From Candidatus Binataceae bacterium (GTDB lineage Bacteria; Desulfobacterota; Binatia; Binatales; Binataceae), in contig DATJMX010000081.1 in assembly GCA_035508495.1 (NCBI GenBank), positions 1 through 36,933 of the forward strand: a stretch of 36,933 bases of DNA, given 5' to 3'. Numbering within the stretch: position 1 is the stretch's first letter; each line of letters starts with the position of its first letter. Below the pieces are notes generated by a model. That model ran no database searches. It was not told the DNA's origin and saw only the letters and a list, made by a program, of their open reading frames with translations. Below are positions 14,720 through 22,499 of the stretch, piece after piece. The translations under genes were made by a program, and so were the position numbers.

Positions 14720-15252
14720 GTGTACGCGTGTTCTGTCGGTCCTTTGTCCCCAGATGATCTTCGTGCAAAACGCTACTGTGCAAATCCAGACCTGCATATT
14801 GATGGATCCGCGCCTCAGGTCGATTGTAACTTGAGGCCCATCGGCGTCATGTTTCAAAACGCCTCGGGCGGTGTAGCGTACAATACTATTCAGAACGAGA
14901 CGTCGATGTGCCCCGGCCCGCGTGTCAGGTGGGGTGGGGATCTTTGGCGACCGCCGTTCGAATCCGGGCAAGCATACCTTTTGGCGACTCCGGCGTTACC
15001 CTGAGCAGTATGATCGCCAGCGTGACTAACAACCTGATTAGCGAGGACATCAATTTTAGCTCGGGAATGATTTTCGACGCCTCGACGGGATCGTCAGTGC
15101 TGAACAATACGATATGGGCGACAGGAACTGCCGCAAAACAAATCGGGATTCGCTTCGACGGCGTCACAACCGCGCATGACAAGGGATGTTCGCTCGTCGC
15201 GAATATACTGACCGACGTACAAACGGTTCCAGCTTCTGCTGTGGACTGCTGA
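14720..15252 (+). pseudogene. Decayed right-handed beta-helix protein gene, copy 1
   Basis: Coding sense is split over at least two frames. The first, to about 14950, reads PIGVMFQNASGGVAYNTIQNE. The second, from about 14908, reads MIASVTNNLISEDINF, then SSVLNNTIWATGTAAKQIGI, and ends VPASAVDC at a TGA. Asn-rich NNT/NNL turns with short beta strands are typical of parallel beta-helix (NosD/pectate-lyase-like) secreted proteins. No intact start or signal peptide is left. The second half is clearly related to the minus-strand remnant at 16141-16487. Confidence 0.6.
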
Positions 15253-15273
15253 CCCGCAAATCGAGTCAAATAG

Positions 15274-15861
15274 CTACTGCGCGGCGGGCCCTGTGCCACC
15301 GCCCGGTTGCGACGAGCCTCGCGTTGGCACCGCGGCGGTCGATACCGCGGTGGGTGACTGCTGCGCGCCGGGCGACGCCTTCGCGGCGGGCGCCGCTGGC
15401 ACTTCGGGCTTCACTTCCGCATATGGTGAGCCCTCCGGTAGTGGCTCGGGCTCCTCGGACGCGTCCTTCGCAGCTGCTTCCGCGCGTGCCTGAGCCCCCG
15501 GTTTGAGATGGGTGGTCAGCATCAAATGGTCGTGGCCCCACGCCGCACCTGTGCCCAGATCACCGAACACGGGAAGCACGCCGCAAGCAAAGGAAAAAGC
15601 TTCGTAGCCCCAGCGCGTCGTCGCCGGATCGTTCAGATCTGCTGGCCGATAACCTTCTTTCGTGACGTAAACGTTCAAGTCGGCCTTCGACGGCACTTTG
15701 ACTTCCAGTGGGGTCACGCCTTTTTCGTCGCCATTGACCAGGACTTTCGCGCCGGCTGGATAGCTGATGACGGTTATCTCTTCGGTGCGACCCTTTAGAA
15801 TCGTCGCGCACGATGACAAGAGGCCCGGCAGGATCAGGATTGCGACTACTGATTTTCTCAC
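15274..15861 (-). CDS. PEGA-domain lipoprotein, paralogue 1
   Basis: 195 aa from a GTG at 15861. It starts with a lipoprotein signal (AILILPGLLSSC, lipid Cys C18), then CATILKGRTEEITVIS and a PEGA domain (PAGAKVLVNGDEKGVTPLEV...VPSKADLNVYVTKEGYRP), then TRWGYEAFSF and a weakly hydrophobic GVLPVFGDLGTGAAWGHD. The C-terminal 80 residues are Ala/Pro/Glu/Ser-rich and probably unstructured. An ATG-like extension to 15969 would bury the signal peptide and is rejected. About 60 percent identical by eye to the lipoprotein at 16936-17511 before the tails diverge. PEGA domains are beta modules of surface lipoproteins; the specific role is unknown. Confidence 0.8.
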   Translation of the reverse strand: MRKSVVAILILPGLLSSCATILKGRTEEITVISYPAGAKVLVNGDEKGVTPLEVKVPSKADLNVYVTKEGYRPADLNDPATTRWGYEAFSFACGVLPVFGDLGTGAAWGHDHLMLTTHLKPGAQARAEAAAKDASEEPEPLPEGSPYAEVKPEVPAAPAAKASPGAQQSPTAVSTAAVPTRGSSQPGGGTGPAAQ

Positions 15862-16094
15862 GCGGTTCCCGCTTGGCAGCGTGTTGGCTGGATCGGCCAG
15901 AAGATTCTTTTGGCACGCAAGCAACACGACTACAAGATGTCGCGATGATGCAGCGCCTGGGCGCCACAATCGTGCCGCTGAGTTCGCTCGGTGTCACCCG
16001 GTGATGCCGATGAGAGAATGTGGTTCGCGCTCTGGGGCCACCCCAAAACTGCGCGCGGTCCAGTGAACTTTCAACGCGTGGATTGCTGATGCCG

Positions 16095-16128
16095 AAAAAA
16101 TACCTGGGATCGCACGGGCGATCCCAGG
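16095..16128 (-). terminator. Rho-independent terminator (minus strand)
   Basis: CCTGGGATCG (16103-16112) and CGATCCCAGG (16119-16128) form a perfect 10-bp stem with a 6-nt loop. Read on the minus strand the stem is followed by GTATTTTTT, a T-tract. It lies 13 bp after the stop of the beta-helix remnant, so that locus was once a functional transcription unit. Confidence 0.85.
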
Positions 16129-16140
16129 GCATCTCGAGGG

Positions 16141-16487
16141 TCAAGAACAGTTGTTGCCGGACATCATGTCGAACATGACATTCTTGAAGGTGTTGTTGAT
16201 GAACGTATTGCCGGTGTTGGCGGTAGACCCGGTCAGTATTCCCGCGCATACGCCGGTGTTCGAGCTCGTGTTGAGGTATATGCCTAATTGATTAGCTGCA
16301 GTTCCGTCTCCCCATATCGTATTGTTCAGCTTTGACGATCCTGTACTGAAGTAAAAACGATTCCCCAGTTGCCATCGACCGGATCATCAATCGAGTTGTT
16401 GACTGCATTGCCGGTCACATTGTACGCCTCAACGCCGTAGTTGAATGCAACCTTAACTTTAGTTCTATTAATGGATGTTTTGATCAT
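16141..16487 (-). pseudogene. Decayed beta-helix protein gene, copy 2
   Basis: From an ATG at 16487 the frame reads AFNYGVEAYNVTGNAVNNSI up to GIVF near 16350, where a one-base shift is needed. It then continues SSKLNNTIWGDGTAANQLGI and ends NTFKNVMFDMMSGNNCS at 16141. The Asn-rich turns are those of a parallel beta-helix. LNNTIW..GTAA.Q.GI matches copy 1 at 15090-15160. There is no signal peptide, so the 5' part has been lost as well. A good terminator follows. Confidence 0.65.
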
Positions 16488-16635
16488 GCAATCGAGATTA
16501 ACCTAGGCCATTGGCTATCCAATTTGTCGTCGGCAGAACCAGGCCGACGAATTTTCAGCGCTCGGCGGTCCGCCGCGTCTGGCGCTCTGCGAGGGCGATG
16601 CGGTAACAGAACAACGGAAGGGAGCATCTCAAACC

Positions 16636-16920
16636 ATGAAAAGATCCAGAGTTGCGGGAGCGATGTTGGCGACTGCCGTCGCATTGACATTCACTGCCGT
16701 CGCGGCGAGCGCCGCTGACAGCTCAAGTCCCGCTCAGGCGGGCCAGATCAAGTGCCTCGGCGCGAATGCGTGCAAGGGGCAGAGCGCGTGCAAGACCGTC
16801 AACAATAGCTGCAAGGGGCAGAACTCGTGCAAGGGCAAGGGCTACATTGTCACGACCGACGCCAAGTCGTGCAAAGACGCCGGCGGTCACGTCGGCAAAA
16901 AGGCTCCAATGGCGATGTAA
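16636..16920 (+). CDS. bufA2: BufA2-like bufferin, Cys-rich periplasmic metallophore precursor
   Basis: 94 aa. A Sec signal peptide (1-26, ending VAASAA) is followed by a small domain with six cysteines at 40, 46, 52, 59, 65 and 79 in repeated CKGQ.(A/S)CK units (CLGANACKGQSACK, NSCKGQNSCKGKGY). This is the pattern of the six-Cys bufferins, ribosomal peptides exported to the periplasm that bind copper, in some cases after modification by a DUF692 (BufB) enzyme with BufC. No bufB or bufC homologue is in the window, so this is an orphan copy that may act unmodified or be served elsewhere. A GGAG-like site lies about 11 bp before the ATG. Convergent with the PEGA lipoprotein gene, 15 bp apart. 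Confidence 0.72.
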   Translation: MKRSRVAGAMLATAVALTFTAVAASAADSSSPAQAGQIKCLGANACKGQSACKTVNNSCKGQNSCKGKGYIVTTDAKSCKDAGGHVGKKAPMAM

Positions 16921-16935
16921 CGATAATCGCTCTCG

Positions 16936-17511
16936 CTATTTGGCCGAGACAGCTCCGGCTCCCAGCTGCGCCGCCGACGATACTGTCGCGGCTGCGTCTG
17001 GCGATGCGTTCGCGGCAGACAATGGCGAAGCGCTGGGTGTGGCTTCCGCAGACGGCGAAGCATTCGCTACTGGTGACGCCTCGATCGAGGGCGCGGCCTG
17101 CGCGGAGACGGACGGCGCCGCAGCTCCCGGGCTTGCCTGGGGGGAGGGCTCCAGATGCGTGGTCAACGAAAGTTGATCGTGCCCCCAAGCGGCCCCTGTG
17201 CCCATGTCGATGAAAACTGGAACTACCCACTCCACGAACGAAAACGCTTCATAGCCCCATCGCGTCTTTGCTGGATCGTTGATGTCTTCGGGCCGATAGC
17301 CGTCCTTCACGACATGGACGTTCAGGTCTTCCTTCGATGGCACCGTGAAGGTGACGGGCGTGGTGCCTTTATCGTCGCCATTGACGGATACCTTGGCGCC
17401 TGCAGGTTCGCTGATCACGGTGATCTCGTCGGTGTGGCCCTTGAGCAGCGTTGCGCAGGAGGCCGAAACCAGCGCAAGCATCAGAAGCACCAAAACTTTC
17501 GGTTTGCCCAT
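16936..17511 (-). CDS. PEGA-domain lipoprotein, paralogue 2
   Basis: 191 aa. Lipoprotein signal with C19 (LVSASC), then CATLLKGHTDEITVIS, a PEGA module (PAGAKVSVNGDDKGTTP... VPSKEDLNVHVVKDGYRP), TRWGYEAFSFVEWVVPVF and GTGAAWGHDQLSLTTHLEP. The last 65 residues are Ala/Ser/Pro repeats (ASPSAEATPSAS-like). It shares this plan with the protein at 15274-15861; the cores align without gaps, indicating a local duplication. ATG 17511 has GGGGA just upstream, and a 14-bp palindrome lies 26 bp further up. Probably anchored in the inner leaflet of the outer membrane; the function of the pair is unknown. Confidence 0.85.
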   Translation of the reverse strand: MGKPKVLVLLMLALVSASCATLLKGHTDEITVISEPAGAKVSVNGDDKGTTPVTFTVPSKEDLNVHVVKDGYRPEDINDPAKTRWGYEAFSFVEWVVPVFIDMGTGAAWGHDQLSLTTHLEPSPQASPGAAAPSVSAQAAPSIEASPVANASPSAEATPSASPLSAANASPDAAATVSSAAQLGAGAVSAK

Positions 17512-17536
17512 GTAATCCCCCAGCTAGCAGCGCCAG

Positions 17537-17550
17537 TCTGATTAATCAGA
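17537..17550. promoter_or_regulatory. 14-bp perfect palindrome upstream of PEGA lipoprotein 2
   Basis: TCTGATTAATCAGA is fully self-complementary and lies between the end of the His/Met-rich gene and the start of the PEGA lipoprotein gene, 26 bp before the latter's ATG. A regulator site is the simplest reading; a small hairpin ending the upstream operon is the alternative. Confidence 0.4.
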
Positions 17551-17595
17551 AGCCTGACGCTGTGGCAAGCCGATCCTACAGAATGTCATGAAGGT

Positions 17596-19113
17596 TCAAT
17601 GTACGTCGGCGGTGAACGAGGCGGTCTCGATCTGTCCCGCGCGTTTGAATTGCAGGAAGATCCGATAGCGGCCGGGCTTGGGGAATCCGTAGGGGATCGA
17701 GAACTCCGGCGACACCTTCGCCGACATGTTCGACATGTCCATGCCGGGCATGTTCATCGGCATGTCCATCGATGGCTGCGAGGAATCCGCGCTCGCGTTG
17801 ACCATCATCAGCGAGGCCATCGGCACCGAGCCCGACGGATGGATATGCGCAAACACTGAGAGGTCGTCTTTGATGATCTCGGCATGCGCCGCCATCCCCA
17901 TGTAGAGCCCGAGATCGCTGGCCGGCTGGCCGTTGGGATCCCGCACGTCAAACTCGAATATCGTCGCCGTATTCGCGCGCAAGCTCGCGTCGCGTTTCCA
18001 CGTGACACGAGTGCCGTCGGCGAGCACGTCGATTGTCGAATCCGATGCGGTCGAAATCGGCGCCGCTGATCCGCCCGAATCGTCAGGGTTGGCCGGCTTT
18101 GCCGTAATCTGCGGCAGGTCGATACTGCCAACCAGCGTCCACGGAAATCCATTATTCGAAACGACGTCGGCGAACACTTCATAGTGCCCGGCATCGAGCG
18201 AGGGCAGGCTCTCGACGAACTTGCCGTCCTTGAGATCAGGATGGAGATGCAAGATGCGATCGAAGGCCGGCGTCCGTAGCAGGAACAGATGCATCAGGTG
18301 TCCGTGATCCGTTACCAGGCGATTGAAACCGACGGCCTTGTTCCAATTTTCATCGGCCGGAGAAGGCTGCAGCTCGAGCTGGTTGGTCCCCACCAGCTTC
18401 ACTTCGAGCTTGGGCGGCTTGAAGAAGCCGGCGATCGCGGCATAGTCGCTGGCGTCGACGCTCCACCATTCGAAAGCCCCCCAGAAGATGAGGCCGACGA
18501 CTACCGCGGTAAAGGCCATCGCCCGGCGGCCGCGCCGGCGCGCCTCGGGACTCACTTCGGCGCCGGGCGTCAGCAGCGAGTCACGGGCCGCCGCACCGAC
18601 GATCGAGATCGCGCCGATCGCGAGGCCGATCGTAAGCGCGAGCAACAGTGCGCCGAGCCACCGCGGCATCGGCAACGAGCGCTGCGCGAACGACGGCACC
18701 GGAACCGACAACTCTGCGGGACCGTGGGCGCCGTCGACCTTAACGATCACCCGCAGCGAACCGAATTCCATCAGCCACAGGTTGGCGGCGAATTGATGCG
18801 GGTCGAGCGGCGAGCGCTTCGCGACGTCCGGCACAGGAGCGTACTGTGATCCCGCTCCGCTGAGGCGCGCGACCGAAGTGCTGATCGAATTTACATCGTT
18901 ATCCCGCGCACGGACGTTGATCTGCGCGACGCCCGGGATCACCTGCGGCACCGCGACCGCGACGAACAGGTGATAAGGGCCGGCGTCGCCCTCGTAAAAA
19001 ACGTTTGGACTGCCGACGTGCGCCGCTGCGGTGCGCGCGAAGAAGATCAGCGCGAGGGCGGTGAGCAAGCCGCCTCGAATCGCGATGCGGCAGATACCTC
19101 GAAGGCTGATCAT
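17596..19113 (-). CDS. His/Met-rich membrane-anchored periplasmic protein, probable metal (copper) binder
   Basis: 505 aa. Signal peptide 1-31 (GGLLTALALIFFARTAAA), a beta domain starting HVGSPNVFYEGDAGPYHLFVAV, then two membrane helices near 152-176 and 198-216. A second periplasmic part has two related units: DHGHLMH (269-275) with LHLHP (288-292), and AAHAE (408-412) with FAHIHP (421-426). A Met-rich run (MDMPMNMPGMDMSNM, 449-463) follows, like copper-binding Met motifs. ATG 19113 gives a clean signal peptide 13 bp after the upstream gene; ATG 19164 would overlap that gene. Co-transcribed with the multi-pass protein before it. Metal binding is inferred from His/Met clusters; no experimental family is known to me. 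Confidence 0.65.
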   Translation of the reverse strand: MISLRGICRIAIRGGLLTALALIFFARTAAAHVGSPNVFYEGDAGPYHLFVAVAVPQVIPGVAQINVRARDNDVNSISTSVARLSGAGSQYAPVPDVAKRSPLDPHQFAANLWLMEFGSLRVIVKVDGAHGPAELSVPVPSFAQRSLPMPRWLGALLLALTIGLAIGAISIVGAAARDSLLTPGAEVSPEARRRGRRAMAFTAVVVGLIFWGAFEWWSVDASDYAAIAGFFKPPKLEVKLVGTNQLELQPSPADENWNKAVGFNRLVTDHGHLMHLFLLRTPAFDRILHLHPDLKDGKFVESLPSLDAGHYEVFADVVSNNGFPWTLVGSIDLPQITAKPANPDDSGGSAAPISTASDSTIDVLADGTRVTWKRDASLRANTATIFEFDVRDPNGQPASDLGLYMGMAAHAEIIKDDLSVFAHIHPSGSVPMASLMMVNASADSSQPSMDMPMNMPGMDMSNMSAKVSPEFSIPYGFPKPGRYRIFLQFKRAGQIETASFTADVH

Positions 19114-19126
19114 CGATCTGATCGCG

Positions 19127-20323
19127 TTAGCGCTGAACTTTGCGCAAGCCGCGGCCCAACGCAATTCCCAGCGCGCAGAAGATGATGGCTACGATGAACG
19201 CGCGCACCATCCCGCCTGCGAACGCGGCACGCGTCGGCTCGAGCATCTCAAAGTGGTAAGGGTCATAGAGCAGGTTGGCCGGATCGTTGTAGGTGAAATA
19301 GTTCCGGCCGAAGATCCAGTTTCTCGCTGCCGGCATCATCAGGAAGTCAGCGAACGGCCACTGCACGATGATGAAAACCGCCAGGTAAAGGCATCCGGCG
19401 GGAATCGCGGTGCGCCAGTTGATCCATTTTTCGCCGAGCCTCGCGCGCAACAGATCGAGCGCGAGCGCCGGAAAGATCAGCAGCACCGGGAACCATAGCG
19501 GCACCATGTGCGTGATGTGCTGATAGACGGGGCCTAGCTTGGGCTCGGCGGGAAAGAGCGGGAAGATCCACAGAAACGCGATGTAGGCGCCCATGTAGAT
19601 CGCCGCCATTGTCGTCGCCGGCCACTTCGCTTTCGATACACACGAGATCGCGAGCAGTCCGAGCGGGAAAGCACTCGCGACCGCGCGATAGAACATCGCA
19701 CTATGCATCGCACCCACCCACGTCGACTCGAGGCTGAAGCTGGCCGCGCCGAAGGTCGCAAGTCCGCCGATATACACCAAGAGCCGATCGAGGCCGTCTC
19801 GCGAGACGCCCGACGCGCGATTCAGGTTCGCGCAAATCAGGAGCACGCAACCGAGCAGGATCATCGTCTCGCCGAGCGCGAGTATGGAATGCGGCAGGCT
19901 CACGATCTTGACGTCGAGCCCGTAAGCGCTATGCCACCAATTGTCGAATGGCGCCGAGGTCAGCATTGCGAACGCGCCCCACGATGCGACAAAGCATCCG
20001 AGCGGCCCGCGAAATCCCCACACCGACACGGAGTTATTCCGCATCTCCTCGGACGAGCCGAACGTCGTCGCCAGGATCGCATAGCCGCACGAGATGCCCG
20101 CGAGGACACCGGCCAGGTAAACCATCATGTGCGCAGGCGTCCAGAACGTATCGCGGCCGATCGAGATATGCCACGAGATGTCCCAATAGCCGCCGAAGCT
20201 GTCGGAGGTAACCGCGGCGGCGAGGCACCATACGTACCACGGAATCGCCGCGGCGCGAGTCCTGGCTTCTGTTCTGTCAGCAACGCGACTGTCGAAACCG
20301 ATGTGAACCGCTGCATTTCCCAT
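19127..20323 (-). CDS. Multi-pass membrane protein with duplicated D-x2-W-H-x3-G-x-D motif
   Basis: 398 aa with about nine or ten hydrophobic helices from residue 28 on; not a recognised transporter. Two copies of one motif stand out: D48-x2-W51-H52-x3-G56-x-D58 followed by H65, and D127-x2-W130-H131-x3-G135-x-D137 followed by H145. Further conserved-looking features are VWGFRGPLG, LFPAEPKLGP and HITHM near residue 255. The repeated Asp/His sets suggest a metal or heme site formed by two homologous helix pairs. The gene lies 13 bp upstream of the His/Met-rich protein on the same strand, so the two probably form one system. It is divergent from a DHH phosphoesterase. Function unknown; copper delivery or a membrane metalloenzyme is a guess. 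Confidence 0.65.
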   Translation of the reverse strand: MGNAAVHIGFDSRVADRTEARTRAAAIPWYVWCLAAAVTSDSFGGYWDISWHISIGRDTFWTPAHMMVYLAGVLAGISCGYAILATTFGSSEEMRNNSVSVWGFRGPLGCFVASWGAFAMLTSAPFDNWWHSAYGLDVKIVSLPHSILALGETMILLGCVLLICANLNRASGVSRDGLDRLLVYIGGLATFGAASFSLESTWVGAMHSAMFYRAVASAFPLGLLAISCVSKAKWPATTMAAIYMGAYIAFLWIFPLFPAEPKLGPVYQHITHMVPLWFPVLLIFPALALDLLRARLGEKWINWRTAIPAGCLYLAVFIIVQWPFADFLMMPAARNWIFGRNYFTYNDPANLLYDPYHFEMLEPTRAAFAGGMVRAFIVAIIFCALGIALGRGLRKVQR

Positions 20324-20452
20324 TGCAGGAACCTCGGGCCGGAGGGGTTCTGGTGACCGCTAGATGTTATCGCACGAGCCGGCAGTGGGGAACACGATTG
20401 TTCGTCCGCCGGGCGAGATGGCCACACATTCGCTCGGCGCCGCGCGATGCTC

Positions 20453-20458
20453 TATAAT
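20453..20458 (+). promoter_or_regulatory. Perfect -10 box close to the DHH start codon
   Basis: TATAAT ends 9 bp before ATG 20468, so the transcript would begin at or just before the start codon (leaderless or nearly so). A weak TTCGCT stands 18 bp upstream as a possible -35. No Shine-Dalgarno precedes the ATG. Confidence 0.4.
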
Positions 20459-20467
20459 GGCCTGTTC

Positions 20468-21448
20468 ATGCCGAGCAAACCCCTTCGCACTATTCATGTC
20501 GTGAGCCATGGGCCCTCGTGCCTCGATGGCGTCATGGCGGCCGCAGCCGTCGCGCGCTTTTACGACGGCCAGCGCGTCAAAACCACGCTCGCCGGTAACA
20601 ACGAGGCCGACAGCACGATCCAGCAGCTCGAGGTCCAGCCCAACAGCGACGATGAGCTCTGGATCACCGACCTGTCGTGGAATCAGGTCGCGACCGGAGA
20701 TCATCTCAACGATCTCGCCGAGCGCGGGGTGCGCATCTATTGGATCGATCATCATCGCACGGCGGTCTCGCGTGCCGAGGCGCCCGAGTTCCAGGTGCAG
20801 TTCACTGACAAGGTGCTCTCGGAGCAGTACTCGGCGGCGCGGCTGACGTTCAATTACTTGAGGCGCGCCGCGCGCGATCTGCCGGACAAAGCCCGCGAAG
20901 AATTCGAGAAGTTCGCACCGTTGGCGATGATCGCCGACGATCACGACAGGTGGGTTCACAAGATCGCCGAATCGCCTGACTGGGCGCTCGCCGTGCAGAC
21001 CCTCGGCGGAATCGCGTCGTATCGCGAGATCCTGCGGCTCACCGAACCGACGATGAGTCGCAAGCTGCGCCACGCATTCGAATCAGGGCGCGACGCGATG
21101 CGCCGCAGTATCGAGCTCGCGCACGCGACCCTCGTCGATCGCAAGCTCGAAAACGGCATCACCGTGCGCACCGCCTGCTGCTTCGGCTATTCGAGCGAGG
21201 TGGCGGCGAAGCTCTACGCCGATCAGCACCGAATGGTCGTGGCGCTGTTCGACCTGCGCAGCCAGGGCGTAAGCCTCAGGCGCAGCGCCGATTGCGAGGT
21301 CGATCTGTCGCGCCTCGCCGAGAATTTCGGTGGCGGCGGCCACGCCGCCGCCTCGGGCTTCGCCATCCCCGAGCTGCGCCGCCTGCCGGCCGAGCGCCTC
21401 GCGGATATCCTGGGCGATCGGCTGCTAAGCGAACCGCGAGAAAAATAA
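20468..21448 (+). CDS. DHH/DHHA1-family phosphoesterase
   Basis: 326 aa. Metal-binding motifs of the DHH superfamily are present: SCLDGVMAA near residue 20 (the DHD-like motif I), ITDLSW with the Asp of motif II near 75, and D-H-H in IYWIDHHRTA near 105. After a middle linker, the DHHA1 domain ends in NFGGGGHAAASGF, which binds substrate. Relatives degrade small oligonucleotides or cyclic-dinucleotide products (NrnA, GdpP), but the substrate here is unknown. The ATG at 20447 would place the TATAAT box inside the gene, so 20468 is preferred. No membrane or GGDEF parts, hence cytosolic. Confidence 0.88.
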   Translation: MPSKPLRTIHVVSHGPSCLDGVMAAAAVARFYDGQRVKTTLAGNNEADSTIQQLEVQPNSDDELWITDLSWNQVATGDHLNDLAERGVRIYWIDHHRTAVSRAEAPEFQVQFTDKVLSEQYSAARLTFNYLRRAARDLPDKAREEFEKFAPLAMIADDHDRWVHKIAESPDWALAVQTLGGIASYREILRLTEPTMSRKLRHAFESGRDAMRRSIELAHATLVDRKLENGITVRTACCFGYSSEVAAKLYADQHRMVVALFDLRSQGVSLRRSADCEVDLSRLAENFGGGGHAAASGFAIPELRRLPAERLADILGDRLLSEPREK

Positions 21449-21451
21449 CCA

Positions 21452-21515
21452 GGCAAAAAAGGCCGCAAAAGACCACCACAAAGGCACGAAGTCGCAGACA
21501 CGAAGGCACAAAGTA
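21452..21515. repeat. Purine-rich CACAAAGGCACGAAG-type intergenic repeat
   Basis: The stretch between the DHH stop and xthA is built of imperfect repeats of CACAAAGGCACGAAG/GACACGAAGG units on the plus strand. This motif occurs as a dispersed intergenic element in many environmental bacterial genomes. No coding content. Confidence 0.45.
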
Positions 21516-21586
21516 GAAGAAATTTATTATAAACCACTTCTGACCCTAGTAGCTTGCTGCCTTCGTGGTAAAAATTCTGCCTCTTC

Positions 21587-22363
21587 TTATTCGTCGCTGA
21601 TGATCGCCCACACCGGCGTGTGATCGCTGGGCTTGGCCCATCCGCGCGGATCGCGATCTACACCGGCGTCAGCGAGGCGCGGGGCGAGTGCGGGGCTTAG
21701 CAGCAGATGATCGATGCGCAGGCCCGCGTCGCGCATCCAGTTGTTGCGGAAATAATCCCAGAACGTGAAGATGCGCTCGCCCGGATGGCGCGTGCGCAGC
21801 GCGTCGGTCCAGCCCATCGCGACGATGTTGGCGTAAGCCTCGCGGACCTCAGGCAGGAAGAGTGCGTCCTTGACCCATCGCTCGGGTTTATACACGTCAA
21901 TCTCGGTCGGGATGATGTTATAGTCGCCGGCGAGAATTGCGGGTTTGTTCGACGCGAGCAAATCCTGCGAGTGCTTGGTCAGGCGCTGGAGCCATTTGAG
22001 CTTGTAATCGAATTTCGGACCCGGGGCAGGGTTGCCATTTGGAAGATAGAGGCAGCCTACAACAATTCCGCGCACCTCGGCCTCGATGTAGCGGCTATGT
22101 TCATCTTCCGGATCGCCGGGCAGTACGCGCCGAATCTCAACCGGATCGGCATCGCGCGCCAGGATTGCCACGCCATTCCAGCTCTTCTGCCCGTGCCAGA
22201 TGGGGTAATACCCAGCCTCACGGACCTCCTTTTCAGGGAACTTATCCTGGGTTGCCTTGAGTTCCTGGAGGCATGCGACATCGGGTTTGGATTCAGCAAG
22301 CCATCGCAAGAGGATGGGCAGCCGGCTGGTGATGCCATTGACGTTAAAGGTCGCGATTTTCAT
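21587..22363 (-). CDS. xthA: Exodeoxyribonuclease III
   Basis: 258 aa, full-length ExoIII/AP-endonuclease fold. N7 (FNVNGI), the metal ligand E34 (CLQELKAT), the GYYPIWHGQKSWNGVAIL strand-loop, the catalytic GDYNIIPTEIDVY loop, RIDHLLLS and the terminal SDHTPVW are all intact. It incises abasic sites and removes 3'-blocking groups in base-excision repair, and degrades duplex DNA 3' to 5'. Divergent from the tetR-type gene with about 137 bp between starts. Confidence 0.95.
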   Translation of the reverse strand: MKIATFNVNGITSRLPILLRWLAESKPDVACLQELKATQDKFPEKEVREAGYYPIWHGQKSWNGVAILARDADPVEIRRVLPGDPEDEHSRYIEAEVRGIVVGCLYLPNGNPAPGPKFDYKLKWLQRLTKHSQDLLASNKPAILAGDYNIIPTEIDVYKPERWVKDALFLPEVREAYANIVAMGWTDALRTRHPGERIFTFWDYFRNNWMRDAGLRIDHLLLSPALAPRLADAGVDRDPRGWAKPSDHTPVWAIISDE

Positions 22364-22465
22364 AGAATTTTGCTGCTTTCTATTTTAATCGGCCATCCAG
22401 GCCGATTCGGTCACTCCAGCACAGTACAAACGGCGCTTGCCTCATTTTCTGCGCGATGACTACAC

Positions 22466-22499
22466 TGACTGTACGTTCAGTCATCTGAATGGTCAGTCA
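22466..22499. promoter_or_regulatory. TetR-type operator overlapping the tetR/efflux promoter
   Basis: TGACTG (22466-22471) and CAGTCA (22478-22483) form an inverted repeat. Directly after it comes TGAATGGTCAGTCA (22486-22499), another TGACTGACC-like site in reverse. Such TGACTGA...TCAGTCA sites are typical autoregulatory TetR operators. They end exactly where the regulator gene begins. Confidence 0.6.

Noticed and set aside
16766..17176. Plus-strand frame across bufA2 and PEGA lipoprotein 2
   Set aside because: It is the Ala/Arg-rich shadow of two convergent genes whose own frames have signal peptides.
21452..21515. CRISPR-like array in the CACAAAGG repeats
   Set aside because: Repeats are short, imperfect and without unique spacers of regular length; no cas genes are in the window.
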